Below, piece by piece: positions 51,232 through 60,706 of a DNA stretch of 64,000 bases. A program made the translations under genes and the position numbers. The notes below the pieces were generated by a model. It had not been told where the DNA came from. It did not search any database and saw only the letters and a list, made by a program, of their open reading frames with translations. This DNA is from Lachnospiraceae bacterium. GTDB lineage: Bacteria; Bacillota; Clostridia; Lachnospirales; Lachnospiraceae. The DNA lies in the NCBI GenBank assembly GCA_017399445.1, contig JAFQCM010000125.1, positions 1-64,000 on the forward strand, read 5' to 3'. Positions within the stretch are counted from its first letter, which is position 1, and each line of letters begins with the position of its first letter.

Positions 51232-52128
51232 TCAGGAAAAAGAAAATGGCACAAGTCCTTCCATATCCCCAGGAAGGGGAGCAGTAAATTCCAATAACTC
51301 CCTAGTGATTGGATGTGTAAAAGTAAGCCGGTAAGAATGTAGTGCCTGGCGCTTTATATAAGTATAGTCAGGATTGTATAGGTAATCTCCAATCAAAGGA
51401 TAACCTATATGTTTCATGTGAACTCGAATCTGATGAGTACGCCCAGTTTCCAATTTTAACTTTAAAAGAGAGTGGTTGTTTTTATATGCAAGTTTTTTGT
51501 AATGAGTAACAGCCTTTTCGCCATGTTCAAAATCCACCATTCGTTCAATGGCAGAATTGGATTTTCGTCCGATAGGTGCGTCAACGGTGCCAGAGTCAGG
51601 TGGGTTTCCTTGAACAATAGCAAAATATTCTCTATGAATCAGTCGCTTGCTTACCATAGAAGAAAGAATAGCAGAACTTAAGCTGTTTTTTGCAATGATG
51701 GTAAGTCCGGTAGTATCCCTATCTAAACGGTTAATGCAGCGAAACACAAAGGGGGAATCTTCTTTTTGATAGTAATATGCAACACCATTAGCTAAAGAAT
51801 TTTCATAATTATTTAAAGAAGGATGAATTGGTGTGTCAGCCGGCTTGTTTAAAACCAGAATATCCTCATCCTCAAAAACAATATTTAAGTTCATAGGAAC
51901 TGGAACAATTTTTTTTGAAGGAGATTCTTCCCTTATATTAACACGAAGTAAATCCCCGTTTTTTAAGTGATAGCGTGTGTTCTGGTGTTGTTGATTTACT
52001 AAAATTCCATCATCATATTTCTTTAATTGGGAAATAATATGACGAGAAAAGCCATGTGACTTCAAAAAGAAATCAATGGCTTCCTCCTCATTTTGTTTAG
52101 TTATGTGAAAATGAAACATTCGGTTCAT
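51232..52128 (-). CDS. RluA-family pseudouridine synthase
   Basis: The 298-residue protein has an N-terminal S4-like segment (about 20-65), VLNKPADTPIHPS and the catalytic Asp136 in INRLDRDTTGLTII. It converts uridines in 23S rRNA or tRNA to pseudouridine; the family has several members per genome, so the exact target is unclear. The FAH-family gene lies 4 bp upstream on the same strand, so the two form a minus-strand operon. Confidence 0.92.
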   Translation of the reverse strand: MNRMFHFHITKQNEEEAIDFFLKSHGFSRHIISQLKKYDDGILVNQQHQNTRYHLKNGDLLRVNIREESPSKKIVPVPMNLNIVFEDEDILVLNKPADTPIHPSLNNYENSLANGVAYYYQKEDSPFVFRCINRLDRDTTGLTIIAKNSLSSAILSSMVSKRLIHREYFAIVQGNPPDSGTVDAPIGRKSNSAIERMVDFEHGEKAVTHYKKLAYKNNHSLLKLKLETGRTHQIRVHMKHIGYPLIGDYLYNPDYTYIKRQALHSYRLTFTHPITRELLEFTAPLPGDMEGLVPFSFS

Positions 52129-52132
52129 AAAT

Positions 52133-53026
52133 TTAATATCCTATCGTATTAATTAAAGTTCCAATGCCTTCAATTTCACAGCGTACCTCATCTCCGGGCT
52201 GTAAAAAATTTGGTGGTTCCATTCCCATGCCAACTCCCGCAGGAGTACCAGTGGAAATAATTGTACCAGTTTTCAAAGTCATTCCCTTAGATAATTCACT
52301 GATAATATGAGGAATGGAAAAAAGCATAAGATTGGTATTACTGTCCTGACGCAGTTCTTCATTTACATAACTTTTAATTGAAATGTTTAAAGGAAGTGGA
52401 AGTTCGTCAGCAGTGGTTATGTATGGGCCAAGTGGGGTAAAGCCATCAAAGCTTTTTCCAAAATACCATTGCTGGTGACGTGTCTGAATATTTCGGGCAC
52501 TAACATCATTTAAAATGGTATAACCAAAAATATATTTTTCGGCATCTTCTTCGGAAACATTTTTTGCATCTTTTCCAATAATAACAGCTAATTCAGCTTC
52601 ATAGTCTAAAGAGTCTACTAAACCTGGATAACTAGGAATGATATCTCCTGTGGCACTGGTTTCATTTACTCTTTTGGAAAAATAAATAGCATAAGTATCT
52701 TCTGGCTGAAATGCATTTTCTTTATATTTTGCATATTCAGCTCTGTGTTCTCTGTAATTGACGCCAAGACAGATAATATCCTGTAAAGGCTTTTGAATTG
52801 GTGCACATAATTTTACAGCGGATAATGGAATAGAAGGAATATCTGGTGCATTTTGAGCCAGATTTAAACGCTCAAATTCTGCATTTGTAAGCTGTTCAAT
52901 AGTAGTAAGCATATCCTTGTATTCGATATCCAAAAGAGAGAGAGGTATTACAGCATTTTTCGTTCTGTGTAAAATACCTACCTGTGGGTTATCATCCGTC
53001 CTGTTCATGTAAGTTAATAATTTCAT
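52133..53026 (-). CDS. Fumarylacetoacetate hydrolase family protein
   Basis: The 297-residue protein has the FAH catalytic domain: ICLGVNYREHRAEYAKYK, DYEAELAVIIGKDAKNV, YTILNDVSARNIQTRHQQWY and the metal/substrate motif IISTGTPAGVGMGM. Members cleave or decarboxylate beta-diketo acids in aromatic or sugar acid breakdown. No pathway genes lie nearby, so its substrate is unknown. Confidence 0.9.
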   Translation of the reverse strand: MKLLTYMNRTDDNPQVGILHRTKNAVIPLSLLDIEYKDMLTTIEQLTNAEFERLNLAQNAPDIPSIPLSAVKLCAPIQKPLQDIICLGVNYREHRAEYAKYKENAFQPEDTYAIYFSKRVNETSATGDIIPSYPGLVDSLDYEAELAVIIGKDAKNVSEEDAEKYIFGYTILNDVSARNIQTRHQQWYFGKSFDGFTPLGPYITTADELPLPLNISIKSYVNEELRQDSNTNLMLFSIPHIISELSKGMTLKTGTIISTGTPAGVGMGMEPPNFLQPGDEVRCEIEGIGTLINTIGY

Positions 53027-53134
53027 TTTTATACGCTCCCGCTTTTTTTGTCTTAAATATTATATAACTTATAAGGTAGGAATACAAGAAAAAAATCGCA
53101 GAAAAAGGGAAAATAGTGTAACAGGAAAAATATT

Positions 53135-53163
53135 TTGTACTTACGTGAGAGTTATAGTAAAAT
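53135..53163 (+). promoter_or_regulatory. Promoter of the MoxR-DUF58-transglutaminase operon
   Basis: TTGTAC (53135-53140), a 17-bp spacer and TAAAAT (53158-53163) precede the moxR-like start. Confidence 0.65.
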
Positions 53164-53215
53164 AGGATACGGAAGCAAAAAACTATATAAAAAGAAAGAA
53201 AAGTGGAGGAGTAAG

Positions 53216-54142
53216 ATGCAGCAAAAAATAGAAGCAGTAAAAAGGGAAATTAGTAAAGCAGTTAGGGGAAAAGATGATATAATTTTAAAAGTATTAGCCG
53301 CTATTTTTGCAGGCGGACATGTACTTTTAGAGGATATTCCCGGAGTAGGGAAAACAACTCTTGCCATGAGTATTGCTAAAACATTGGATTTGAAATATAA
53401 AAGGGTACAGTTTACTCCAGATGTGCTTCCTAGTGATTTACTGGGATTTTCTATGTATAATAGTTCTAACAGGGAATTTGAATATAAAGAGGGAGCAGTA
53501 ATGTGCAATCTTTTTCTGGCAGATGAAATTAACAGAACATCCCCAAAGACTCAGTCTGCATTGTTGGAGGTAATGGAAGAGGGAAATGTAACAGTTGATG
53601 GCGTAACCAGAAAGTTGCCAGAGCCTTTTGTGGTAATTGCAACGGAAAATCCGGTAGGTTCTTCCGGTACCCAGTTATTACCAGAATCTCAACTAGACCG
53701 TTTTATGATTTGTTTAACGATGGGTTATCCAGCTCATGAAGATGCCATAGATATTTTGAAAGGAAATGCAGGTTCTCCTTTGAGTACCTTAAATGGAACT
53801 ATGGATGCAGAAAGTTTATTGGAAGTAAAAAAACAGGTAAATGACATGTATGTACATGATTCTATTTATGAGTATATTGTTAATGTTGTCGAAAGAACCA
53901 GAGAAAATGAGTATTTTTATTCTGGTGTCAGCCCAAGAGGAAGTATTGCATTGCTTAGAATGGCAAAAGCCATGGCATATATGAAAGGAAAAAAATGTGT
54001 TACTCCGGAAGAAATCAAAGAAGTATTAGGAGATGTATTGGGACACAGAGTTATTTTAAGCTCTATGGCAAGAGCGGAAGGAATGACAGAAAAGGAAGCA
54101 TTAATGGAAGTGTTAAAGGAGATTAAAGTACCAAGAACATAG
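53216..54142 (+). CDS. MoxR-family AAA+ ATPase
   Basis: The 308-residue protein has Walker A DIPGVGKTT (residues 40-48), Walker B LADEINRTSPKTQSALLEVM and sensor/arginine-finger segments (LPESQLDRFMICLTMGYP). MoxR ATPases are chaperones that assemble or regulate extracellular/envelope protein complexes; next to DUF58 and transglutaminase genes they form a standard module. GGAGG precedes the ATG at 53216; the longer open frame covers the promoter. Confidence 0.93.
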   Translation: MQQKIEAVKREISKAVRGKDDIILKVLAAIFAGGHVLLEDIPGVGKTTLAMSIAKTLDLKYKRVQFTPDVLPSDLLGFSMYNSSNREFEYKEGAVMCNLFLADEINRTSPKTQSALLEVMEEGNVTVDGVTRKLPEPFVVIATENPVGSSGTQLLPESQLDRFMICLTMGYPAHEDAIDILKGNAGSPLSTLNGTMDAESLLEVKKQVNDMYVHDSIYEYIVNVVERTRENEYFYSGVSPRGSIALLRMAKAMAYMKGKKCVTPEEIKEVLGDVLGHRVILSSMARAEGMTEKEALMEVLKEIKVPRT

Positions 54143-54151
54143 GAGAGAAAG

Positions 54152-55246
54152 ATGAAGAAAGTTAAAAATGCCATAAGATATCTGTTGGTATTAGCAGGCT
54201 TCCTAGTGATTTTTAAATTATTTCCCGGTTACTTTTTAGGATTAATGATTGTATTTCTGATATTTTTAGGAATCTATGATTTGGTGGCTTTAGAGTTTCT
54301 TGCCAAAAAGATGGATATAAGCTTAAAACTTCCAAAAGAACCTATGATTAAAAATAATAAAATAAGTATTTTGATGGAAGTGCAGAATCCTACCATATTT
54401 TTTAGTGGAGATGTAACTTTAAAGATGAAAATATACAATGAATTTTATGGTGACAGTATAGAAACATTTTTTCATATCCCTGTATACGGAAAAGAAAAAG
54501 AAACTATAGTATTGCCTATAGAATTTCAATATTGTGGAAAAATTAGAATCACTTTGGAAGAAATAAAAATATTAGGTCTTTTAGGTATCATGGAGCGAAA
54601 AAAGAAAATCCAGAAAAAAGAGGATATTTTTTATGTGTTTCCAAAGAAAATGGAGCGTCAAGAAAATATAAAAAGACAGGAAGGACTCACTGAAAAGATT
54701 CAGCGTAAAAACAGCAACTGCGAAAGTACAAATAAGGGTAGTGATTTTATCGAAGTTAGTGATATCAGGGAGTATATCCCCGGGGACAGAATGCGGGATA
54801 TTCATTGGAAACTTTCTGCTAAAAAAGAACTGCTTATGGTAAAAGAGCATGTGAATATGTCAGATACCAGACAAATTATATTGTTAGAATTGGCAGAAGA
54901 TATCAAAGAAGAACACAAAATAATGGAAGAAGTTTTGGAAGTGACTGCAAAGGTTATGAAAAGCTTTTTGGCACAAGGTATGGGATTTGAACTTTTTTGG
55001 TGGAATGAAAGAAAAAAGGAAATTTGTCATAAAGAAGTTCAGTTATCAAAAGATATTTCAAAAGTGACGGAGCTGCTTTTAGATGCAAAAGTTTATCAGG
55101 AAAACCAACTGCTAGAGAATCTTTGGAAATCAAAAAATCATAGAGGGGAAAGTTATGTATGGATTGGGAAAGATGAAAAAGTTTTAGAATATAAGATAAT
55201 TGCTAAGGGAAAAGCAGGAGTTATTGCAAAGTGGGAGGAGGGATAA
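54152..55246 (+). CDS. DUF58 domain membrane protein
   Basis: The 364-residue protein has two membrane helices at the N-terminus (about 7-48), beta-rich repeats, and the DUF58 signature YIPGDRMRDIHWKLSAKKEL near residue 208. It is the von-Willebrand-like partner of MoxR ATPases in this module and probably acts at the membrane. The transglutaminase gene follows directly. Confidence 0.9.
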   Translation: MKKVKNAIRYLLVLAGFLVIFKLFPGYFLGLMIVFLIFLGIYDLVALEFLAKKMDISLKLPKEPMIKNNKISILMEVQNPTIFFSGDVTLKMKIYNEFYGDSIETFFHIPVYGKEKETIVLPIEFQYCGKIRITLEEIKILGLLGIMERKKKIQKKEDIFYVFPKKMERQENIKRQEGLTEKIQRKNSNCESTNKGSDFIEVSDIREYIPGDRMRDIHWKLSAKKELLMVKEHVNMSDTRQIILLELAEDIKEEHKIMEEVLEVTAKVMKSFLAQGMGFELFWWNERKKEICHKEVQLSKDISKVTELLLDAKVYQENQLLENLWKSKNHRGESYVWIGKDEKVLEYKIIAKGKAGVIAKWEEG

Positions 55247-55247
55247 A

Positions 55248-57644
55248 ATGGGCATTTGGAAAAAGAAAAAGGAATCAAAAAAAACGGAAAAGCTTGGCGA
55301 TGGAATTTTTCTTTATGATATAAAATATACTCGAAAGTCCACAGTTATTCCTCTGATTGCAAGAGGAATTGTAATTTTTCTCTTGGTAATTGGGACCGTA
55401 GGAGGTTTTTTCTCCACCTTTGGATTAGAATATAATAAAGTAATTTTTGCAGCGGTTATTTTGGGGATTTCCTTGTACTTTAGTATAATTTATATAAGAC
55501 CGGCAGTAAGAAACTTAGGTTATCTTTTATTTTTTATCATATTTGTCATTTGGGCTATTCAATACAGGTATTATATTAATAGTGGTTTTTATGCGGTAAT
55601 TAACGAAATGGCATTAACAATTGCAGATTATTTTCAGCTAGGGGGAGCAAACGAATATTCAGAATATTTTAGTAACAGATATGTAACAGTAACCATGACA
55701 GGATGTTTTCTTGGAATTGTTGAGGCATTACTGATGAATATTTCAATGACTGGTAAAATCAAAGTATTTGGTTTGGCCCAAATGTGTGTGTCAGTATATC
55801 TGCTGCCTGTTTATCTGGAAGAAGAACCAGGTCTTGGATATATGTTATGCATTATGGCAGGTTTGGGATGTGCTGTTTTATTAAAAGCAAGTGGACATTT
55901 TAAAGATAAAGTTAATAAAAGAAAAAATTTTTTCAAAAAAAAGAAAGAAGTGTCAGCCAATATTTCCTATGGACAATCGCCAGAAATCTGGATGCAGACC
56001 ATAGGATTTACGGTAGGAATGGCAGGAATCTGTATTCTTTGTGTCAATTTCTTTTTACCACAAAACAAATTTTTGGATGTATTTCATGGAAGTTCTTTGA
56101 AAACTACAATGGATGCTTACTTTTTAGATTTGTGGCAGTTTGGACTAGATGGAGTATTTGGAAAAAATGCATCTGGAGGTATGAGTAAAGGAAAATTGGG
56201 CAGAACAGGTTCTGTACAGCCGGATTATGAAACCGATTTAGTAATTAAATTTACTCCTTATTCTACGGATACACTTTACTTAAAGGCTTACACAGGAATT
56301 GTATATGGTGATAATCAGTGGGAAAGTGAAGCTGAAGTTCTGCAAATTCCTATAAATCAAACCCCGGGCCAGTTAAAGTTTAAAAGTGAAACTATGTATG
56401 AGGAGGCAAAAATATTAAAGGAGTTGCAGGCAAAATGGGAGACGAATTTTGGAAAAGGAATTTTTTGGATAGAAAATGTAGATGCTGATATGGATTTTTT
56501 ATATTATCCATATTATACCTTATTCGAAGATTATAGTAATTATAAGGGATGGAAAGGATTATCTTATGGAGAAAAAAGAGAATATACTTATTATCCTATG
56601 ACATCAGAACCAGTAACAGATCAAAAAAGAGAGGAATTAGATAGGATTTATTTTGATGTTCCGAAAAAAAACCAAAAGGCTGTGGCAGAGATTTGCAAAG
56701 AAATGGATTTACATGGAAGTCAGGAAGAAATTATAGAGCAGGTAGTAAACTATTTTCAGGAAAATATTCCATATACAGTACGTCCGGGTTTTGTTCCAAA
56801 AGATGAGGATGTAATTAATTTTTTTCTTACAAAAAACAAAAAAGGTTATTGTGCTCATTTTGCCTCATCTGCAGTGTTGATTTTTCGGTATATGGGAATT
56901 CCAGCCAGATATGTAGAAGGCTATGCTGTTAATTATGGACAAGTGTTAGAGGGCACTATAACGGAGGAAAATTATGAAGATTATTATCAGGGCTATTCTC
57001 CTTTAGGGAAAACAGCAGTAGTTGAAGTGGAAGTTTCTGATGCATCGGCTCATGCATGGGTGGAAGTATTTGAGGAAGATTTTGGATGGATTCCAGTAGA
57101 AGTTACGCCAAGTTCCAGTGAGGATATAGAGGATACCAATGATTTTTGGAACTTTTTTGGAAGTTTATTTGGAGAAAGTCCTCAATTACAGAAAACAGAA
57201 GGAAATGGACAGACAGAATCAAGAAAGAATATAACAATAGATAGTGGAAAAGTAAGTACTTTATTTTTAGCTGTGTGCCTGGCAATTCTGGTATTATGTG
57301 TAGGAAAAGTAATAAGGAAAATCCGTTTTTGTAATAACAAAAACAAAAAGGAAAAGTTAATTGAAGAATATCAGCTGCTGTGTAATATATTAAGGTATCT
57401 GGATATTACTTTTCACCAGTGTGCTTCGCATAAGGAGCAGTTCATTTGGATGAAAGAAAAATTCCAGGTGGAAGAAGTTGAGACAATGGCTTCTTTTATG
57501 GAAGAAATAAGTTATTCACAAGAAAAAATAGAAGATACAATAATTTTTTCATATGAAAAGAAGCTTATACAAATAGGAAGACAAATCATTCAAAAGTTAA
57601 GTCTGAAAGAAAAAATAAAAGTAATAGGATATTTTGTTTCTTAA
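55248..57644 (+). CDS. Transglutaminase-domain membrane protein (TgpA-like)
   Basis: The 798-residue protein has about five to seven N-terminal membrane helices (up to residue 270), an extracytoplasmic transglutaminase core and one C-terminal membrane helix (STLFLAVCLAILVLCVGKVI) followed by a cytosolic tail. The core has the catalytic Cys535 in NKKGYCAHFASS and His602 in ASAHAWVEV; the usual Asp position reads PVEVTPS (Glu for Asp), a variant that may still work. It probably remodels envelope proteins or cell wall peptides together with MoxR and DUF58. GGGAGGAGGG sets the ATG at 55248. Confidence 0.9.
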   Translation: MGIWKKKKESKKTEKLGDGIFLYDIKYTRKSTVIPLIARGIVIFLLVIGTVGGFFSTFGLEYNKVIFAAVILGISLYFSIIYIRPAVRNLGYLLFFIIFVIWAIQYRYYINSGFYAVINEMALTIADYFQLGGANEYSEYFSNRYVTVTMTGCFLGIVEALLMNISMTGKIKVFGLAQMCVSVYLLPVYLEEEPGLGYMLCIMAGLGCAVLLKASGHFKDKVNKRKNFFKKKKEVSANISYGQSPEIWMQTIGFTVGMAGICILCVNFFLPQNKFLDVFHGSSLKTTMDAYFLDLWQFGLDGVFGKNASGGMSKGKLGRTGSVQPDYETDLVIKFTPYSTDTLYLKAYTGIVYGDNQWESEAEVLQIPINQTPGQLKFKSETMYEEAKILKELQAKWETNFGKGIFWIENVDADMDFLYYPYYTLFEDYSNYKGWKGLSYGEKREYTYYPMTSEPVTDQKREELDRIYFDVPKKNQKAVAEICKEMDLHGSQEEIIEQVVNYFQENIPYTVRPGFVPKDEDVINFFLTKNKKGYCAHFASSAVLIFRYMGIPARYVEGYAVNYGQVLEGTITEENYEDYYQGYSPLGKTAVVEVEVSDASAHAWVEVFEEDFGWIPVEVTPSSSEDIEDTNDFWNFFGSLFGESPQLQKTEGNGQTESRKNITIDSGKVSTLFLAVCLAILVLCVGKVIRKIRFCNNKNKKEKLIEEYQLLCNILRYLDITFHQCASHKEQFIWMKEKFQVEEVETMASFMEEISYSQEKIEDTIIFSYEKKLIQIGRQIIQKLSLKEKIKVIGYFVS

Positions 57645-57734
57645 AAAATGTAAAAGTAAAATGGAAAATATTTTATGAAAAGAAAAAAGTATGATAGTAT
57701 ATAGCAAATAAAAACAAACTATGGAGGAAAAGTA

Positions 57735-58484
57735 ATGAAATTAGTATCATGGAATGTAAATGGTATCAGAGCTTGTATCGGAAAAGGTTTTTTAGAGGTA
57801 TTTGAACAGATGGATGCAGATGTTTTTTGTCTGCAGGAAACAAAATTATCCCAGGGACAGTTGGAATTAGACTTACCAGGATATTATCAATATTGGAATT
57901 ATGCAGAGAAGAAAGGGTATTCTGGAACTGCAATATTTTCAAAAAAAGAGCCGGTTTCTATAAGTTATGGAATTGGAATACCAGAACATGATAAAGAAGG
58001 AAGGGTAATTACAGCAGAATATGAAGAATTCTATTTTGTGACAGTATATACACCAAATTCTCAAAATGAACTGGCAAGATTGTCCTACCGTATGCAGTGG
58101 GAAGATGATTTTTTAAATTATGTAAAAGAACTAGAAAAGAAAAAGCCGGTGATTTATGCAGGAGATTTGAATGTAGCCCATAAAGAAATTGACTTAAAAA
58201 ATCCAAAAACCAATCAAAAAAATGCAGGTTTTACAAAAGAAGAAAGAGAAAAAATGACAAGGGCAATAGAAAGCGGTTTTGTTGATTCCTTCCGTTATTT
58301 TTATCCAGAACAGGAAGGAATTTATTCCTGGTGGTCTTATCGTTTTAAAGCAAGAGAAAAAAACGCAGGATGGCGGATTGATTATTTTATGGTTTCTGAA
58401 AGCTTAAAGGAAAATATGAAATCTGCTAAAATTCATACAGATATTTTGGGGTCTGATCATTGCCCGGTAGAACTTATTATGTAA
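57735..58484 (+). CDS. xth: Exodeoxyribonuclease III
   Basis: The 249-residue protein starts [18 protein letters not shown] and has catalytic Glu35 (CLQETKLS), GDLNVAH near residue 145 and the final [10 protein letters not shown]. It repairs AP sites and 3' blocks in base excision repair. Its TAA stop codon lies inside the left inverted repeat of the second structured element (58481-58667), so the element's insertion likely set the present stop. Confidence 0.94.
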   Translation: MKLVSWNVNGIRACIGKGFLEVFEQMDADVFCLQETKLSQGQLELDLPGYYQYWNYAEKKGYSGTAIFSKKEPVSISYGIGIPEHDKEGRVITAEYEEFYFVTVYTPNSQNELARLSYRMQWEDDFLNYVKELEKKKPVIYAGDLNVAHKEIDLKNPKTNQKNAGFTKEEREKMTRAIESGFVDSFRYFYPEQEGIYSWWSYRFKAREKNAGWRIDYFMVSESLKENMKSAKIHTDILGSDHCPVELIM

Positions 58485-58667
58485 CAGTTTCGCCATGATA
58501 TGTGATACAAGTGTATTATGCTCCCATAAAATGCAATTGTATCACATATCATGAGCGGAACGCCTGTATATGAGCAAAGGTAGTTGCGTAGCAACGGAAA
58601 GCAAGATGATAGTGCGACTTTGCGATACCGAAGGAGTACAGAGTAATGGCGTGGGCTGAACTGTTAC
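58481..58667. repeat. Dispersed structured repeat, copy 2 (MITE-like)
   Basis: This 187-bp element matches copy 1 (33354-33536) along its length and has the same ends, GTAACAGTT and AACTGTTAC. The inner stem ATGATATGTGATACAA / TTGTATCACATATCAT is perfect here too; relative to copy 1 one A-T pair is replaced by C-G on both arms, a compensatory change. GTTGC-GTA-GCAAC forms another hairpin near 58595. The left end overlaps the xth stop codon. Confidence 0.85.
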
Positions 58668-58770
58668 ACATTATGAAATGTAGTTGTCTTGCCTCATTGA
58701 CGAATAGGGAACGTTTGTGCTATTATATAGGAATGACTTTTTTTGGAAAAATGAGAGAAGGGACGATATT

Positions 58771-60693
58771 ATGGCAAAACAGACATCCTATGATGCACAG
58801 AATATATCAGTATTAGAAGGGTTAGAAGCAGTAAGAAAACGCCCTGGTATGTATATTGGTAGTGTAACAACCAAAGGATTAAATCATTTAATTTATGAAA
58901 TTGTAGATAACTCTGTAGATGAGCATTTAGCAGGATTTTGTAATCGAATTGAAGTAACACTGGAAAAAGACGGTTCTGCTACCGTCAGTGATAATGGACG
59001 TGGAATTCCAGTGGACATGCATGAAAAAGGAATTAGTGCAGAACGACTGGTATTTACAACCTTGCATGCAGGAGGAAAGTTTGACAATTCTGTATACAAA
59101 ACCAGCGGAGGACTTCATGGTGTAGGTTCTTCCGTAGTAAATGCTTTGTCTAATTATCTGGATATAAAGGTAAAAAGAGATGGATTTATTCATCATGACC
59201 GGTATGAAAAAGGAAATCCCGTGATTGAACTGGAAGGTGGCTTGCTTCCAAAGATTGGAAAAACTAGAGAAACCGGTACTATTATCAATTTTTTGCCAGA
59301 TGATACCATTTTTGAAAAGACTCGTTTTAAAGCAGAAGAAATCAAATCAAGACTTCATGAAACAGCTTACCTAAACCCAGAGTTAACCATCTGTTTTATA
59401 GATAAGCGTCAGGCAGATCCGGAAGTAATTGAATTTCATGAAGAGGATGGAATTGTAGGATTTGTAAAAGATATAAACAGAAAAAGTGAAGCAGTGCATG
59501 ATGTAGTTTATTTAAAAGGAGAAAGTGAAGGGATTACGGTAGAAGCAGCTTTCCAGTATGTAAATGAATTTCATGAAAATGTACTAGGATTTTGTAATAA
59601 CATCTATAATGCAGAAGGTGGAACTCACTTAACTGGATTTAAAACTATATTTACCACAGTCATTAATTCCTATGCAAGAGAATTAGGGATTTTAAAGGAT
59701 AAAGATGCCAACTTTACCGGAGCAGATGTTAGAAATGGTATGACGGCAGTAGTTTCCATTAAGCATCCAGACCCACGGTTTGAAGGGCAGACAAAAACAA
59801 AACTGGATAATCAGGATGCAGCAAAGGCAGTGAATAAAGTAACCGGAGAAGAAATTACCAGATACTTTGACCGAAATGTAGAAGTATTAAAAAATGTGAT
59901 TTCCTGTGCAGAAAAGGCAGCAAAAATCAGAAAAACAGAAGAAAAAGCAAAGACTAACATGTTGTCAAAACCAAAATTTTCTTTTGATTCTAACGGAAAG
60001 CTTGCCAACTGTGAAAGCAGAGATGCTTCCAGATGCGAAATTTTCATTGTGGAAGGAGATTCTGCGGGAGGTTCAGCAAAAACTGCAAGAAACAGAGAAT
60101 TTCAGGCAATCTTGCCAATTAGAGGTAAGATTTTAAATGTGGAAAAAGCAAGTATTGATAAAGTTTTGGCAAATGCAGAAATTAAAACTATGATCAATGC
60201 TTTTGGATGTGGATTTTCTGAAGGTTTTGGAAATGATTTTGATATTACAAAACTTCGATATAATAAGATTATTATTATGGCAGATGCGGACGTAGATGGG
60301 GCCCACATTTGTACTCTTTTGCTGACTTTATTTTACCGTTTTATGCCGGAATTAATTTATGAAGGTCATGTGTATATTGCTATGCCGCCACTTTACAAGG
60401 CTATGCCATCTAAAGGTGAAGAAGAATATCTGTATGATGATAAGGCATTGGAAAAATATCGTAAGAGACAAAAGGGAAAATTTACCCTACAAAGATACAA
60501 AGGTCTTGGAGAAATGGATGCAGAGCAACTTTGGGAAACTACTTTAAATCCGGAAACCAGAATGTTAAAACAGGTAGAAATTGAAGACGCCAGAATGGCA
60601 TCCGATGTAACAGAAATGCTCATGGGAACAGAAGTACCTCCAAGAAAAGCTTTTATTTACGAACATGCCCAGGATGCAGAACTGGATATCTAG
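58771..60693 (+). CDS. Type IIA topoisomerase subunit B (second GyrB/ParE type)
   Basis: The 640-residue protein has the GHKL ATPase motifs (EIVDNSVDEHLAGF, DNGRGIPVD, YKTSGGLHGVGSS) and the TOPRIM motifs (VEGDSAGGSAKTAR and DADVDGAHI), ending with the usual GEVPPRKAFIYEHAQDAELDI-like tail (split in the sequence). It pairs with the subunit A gene 14 bp downstream. Its neighbours (rsmD, coaD) differ from the dnaN-recF-gyrB locus, so this is probably the second pair many Clostridia have, a topoisomerase IV-like enzyme or a second gyrase. The start follows GAAGGGACG. Confidence 0.9.
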   Translation: MAKQTSYDAQNISVLEGLEAVRKRPGMYIGSVTTKGLNHLIYEIVDNSVDEHLAGFCNRIEVTLEKDGSATVSDNGRGIPVDMHEKGISAERLVFTTLHAGGKFDNSVYKTSGGLHGVGSSVVNALSNYLDIKVKRDGFIHHDRYEKGNPVIELEGGLLPKIGKTRETGTIINFLPDDTIFEKTRFKAEEIKSRLHETAYLNPELTICFIDKRQADPEVIEFHEEDGIVGFVKDINRKSEAVHDVVYLKGESEGITVEAAFQYVNEFHENVLGFCNNIYNAEGGTHLTGFKTIFTTVINSYARELGILKDKDANFTGADVRNGMTAVVSIKHPDPRFEGQTKTKLDNQDAAKAVNKVTGEEITRYFDRNVEVLKNVISCAEKAAKIRKTEEKAKTNMLSKPKFSFDSNGKLANCESRDASRCEIFIVEGDSAGGSAKTARNREFQAILPIRGKILNVEKASIDKVLANAEIKTMINAFGCGFSEGFGNDFDITKLRYNKIIIMADADVDGAHICTLLLTLFYRFMPELIYEGHVYIAMPPLYKAMPSKGEEEYLYDDKALEKYRKRQKGKFTLQRYKGLGEMDAEQLWETTLNPETRMLKQVEIEDARMASDVTEMLMGTEVPPRKAFIYEHAQDAELDI

Positions 60694-60706
60694 GAGGAAA
60701 AGGAAC

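Noticed and set aside
53135-53215. Extended N-terminus of the MoxR ATPase from a TTG start
   Set aside because: This stretch holds the promoter, and GGAGG points to the ATG at 53216.
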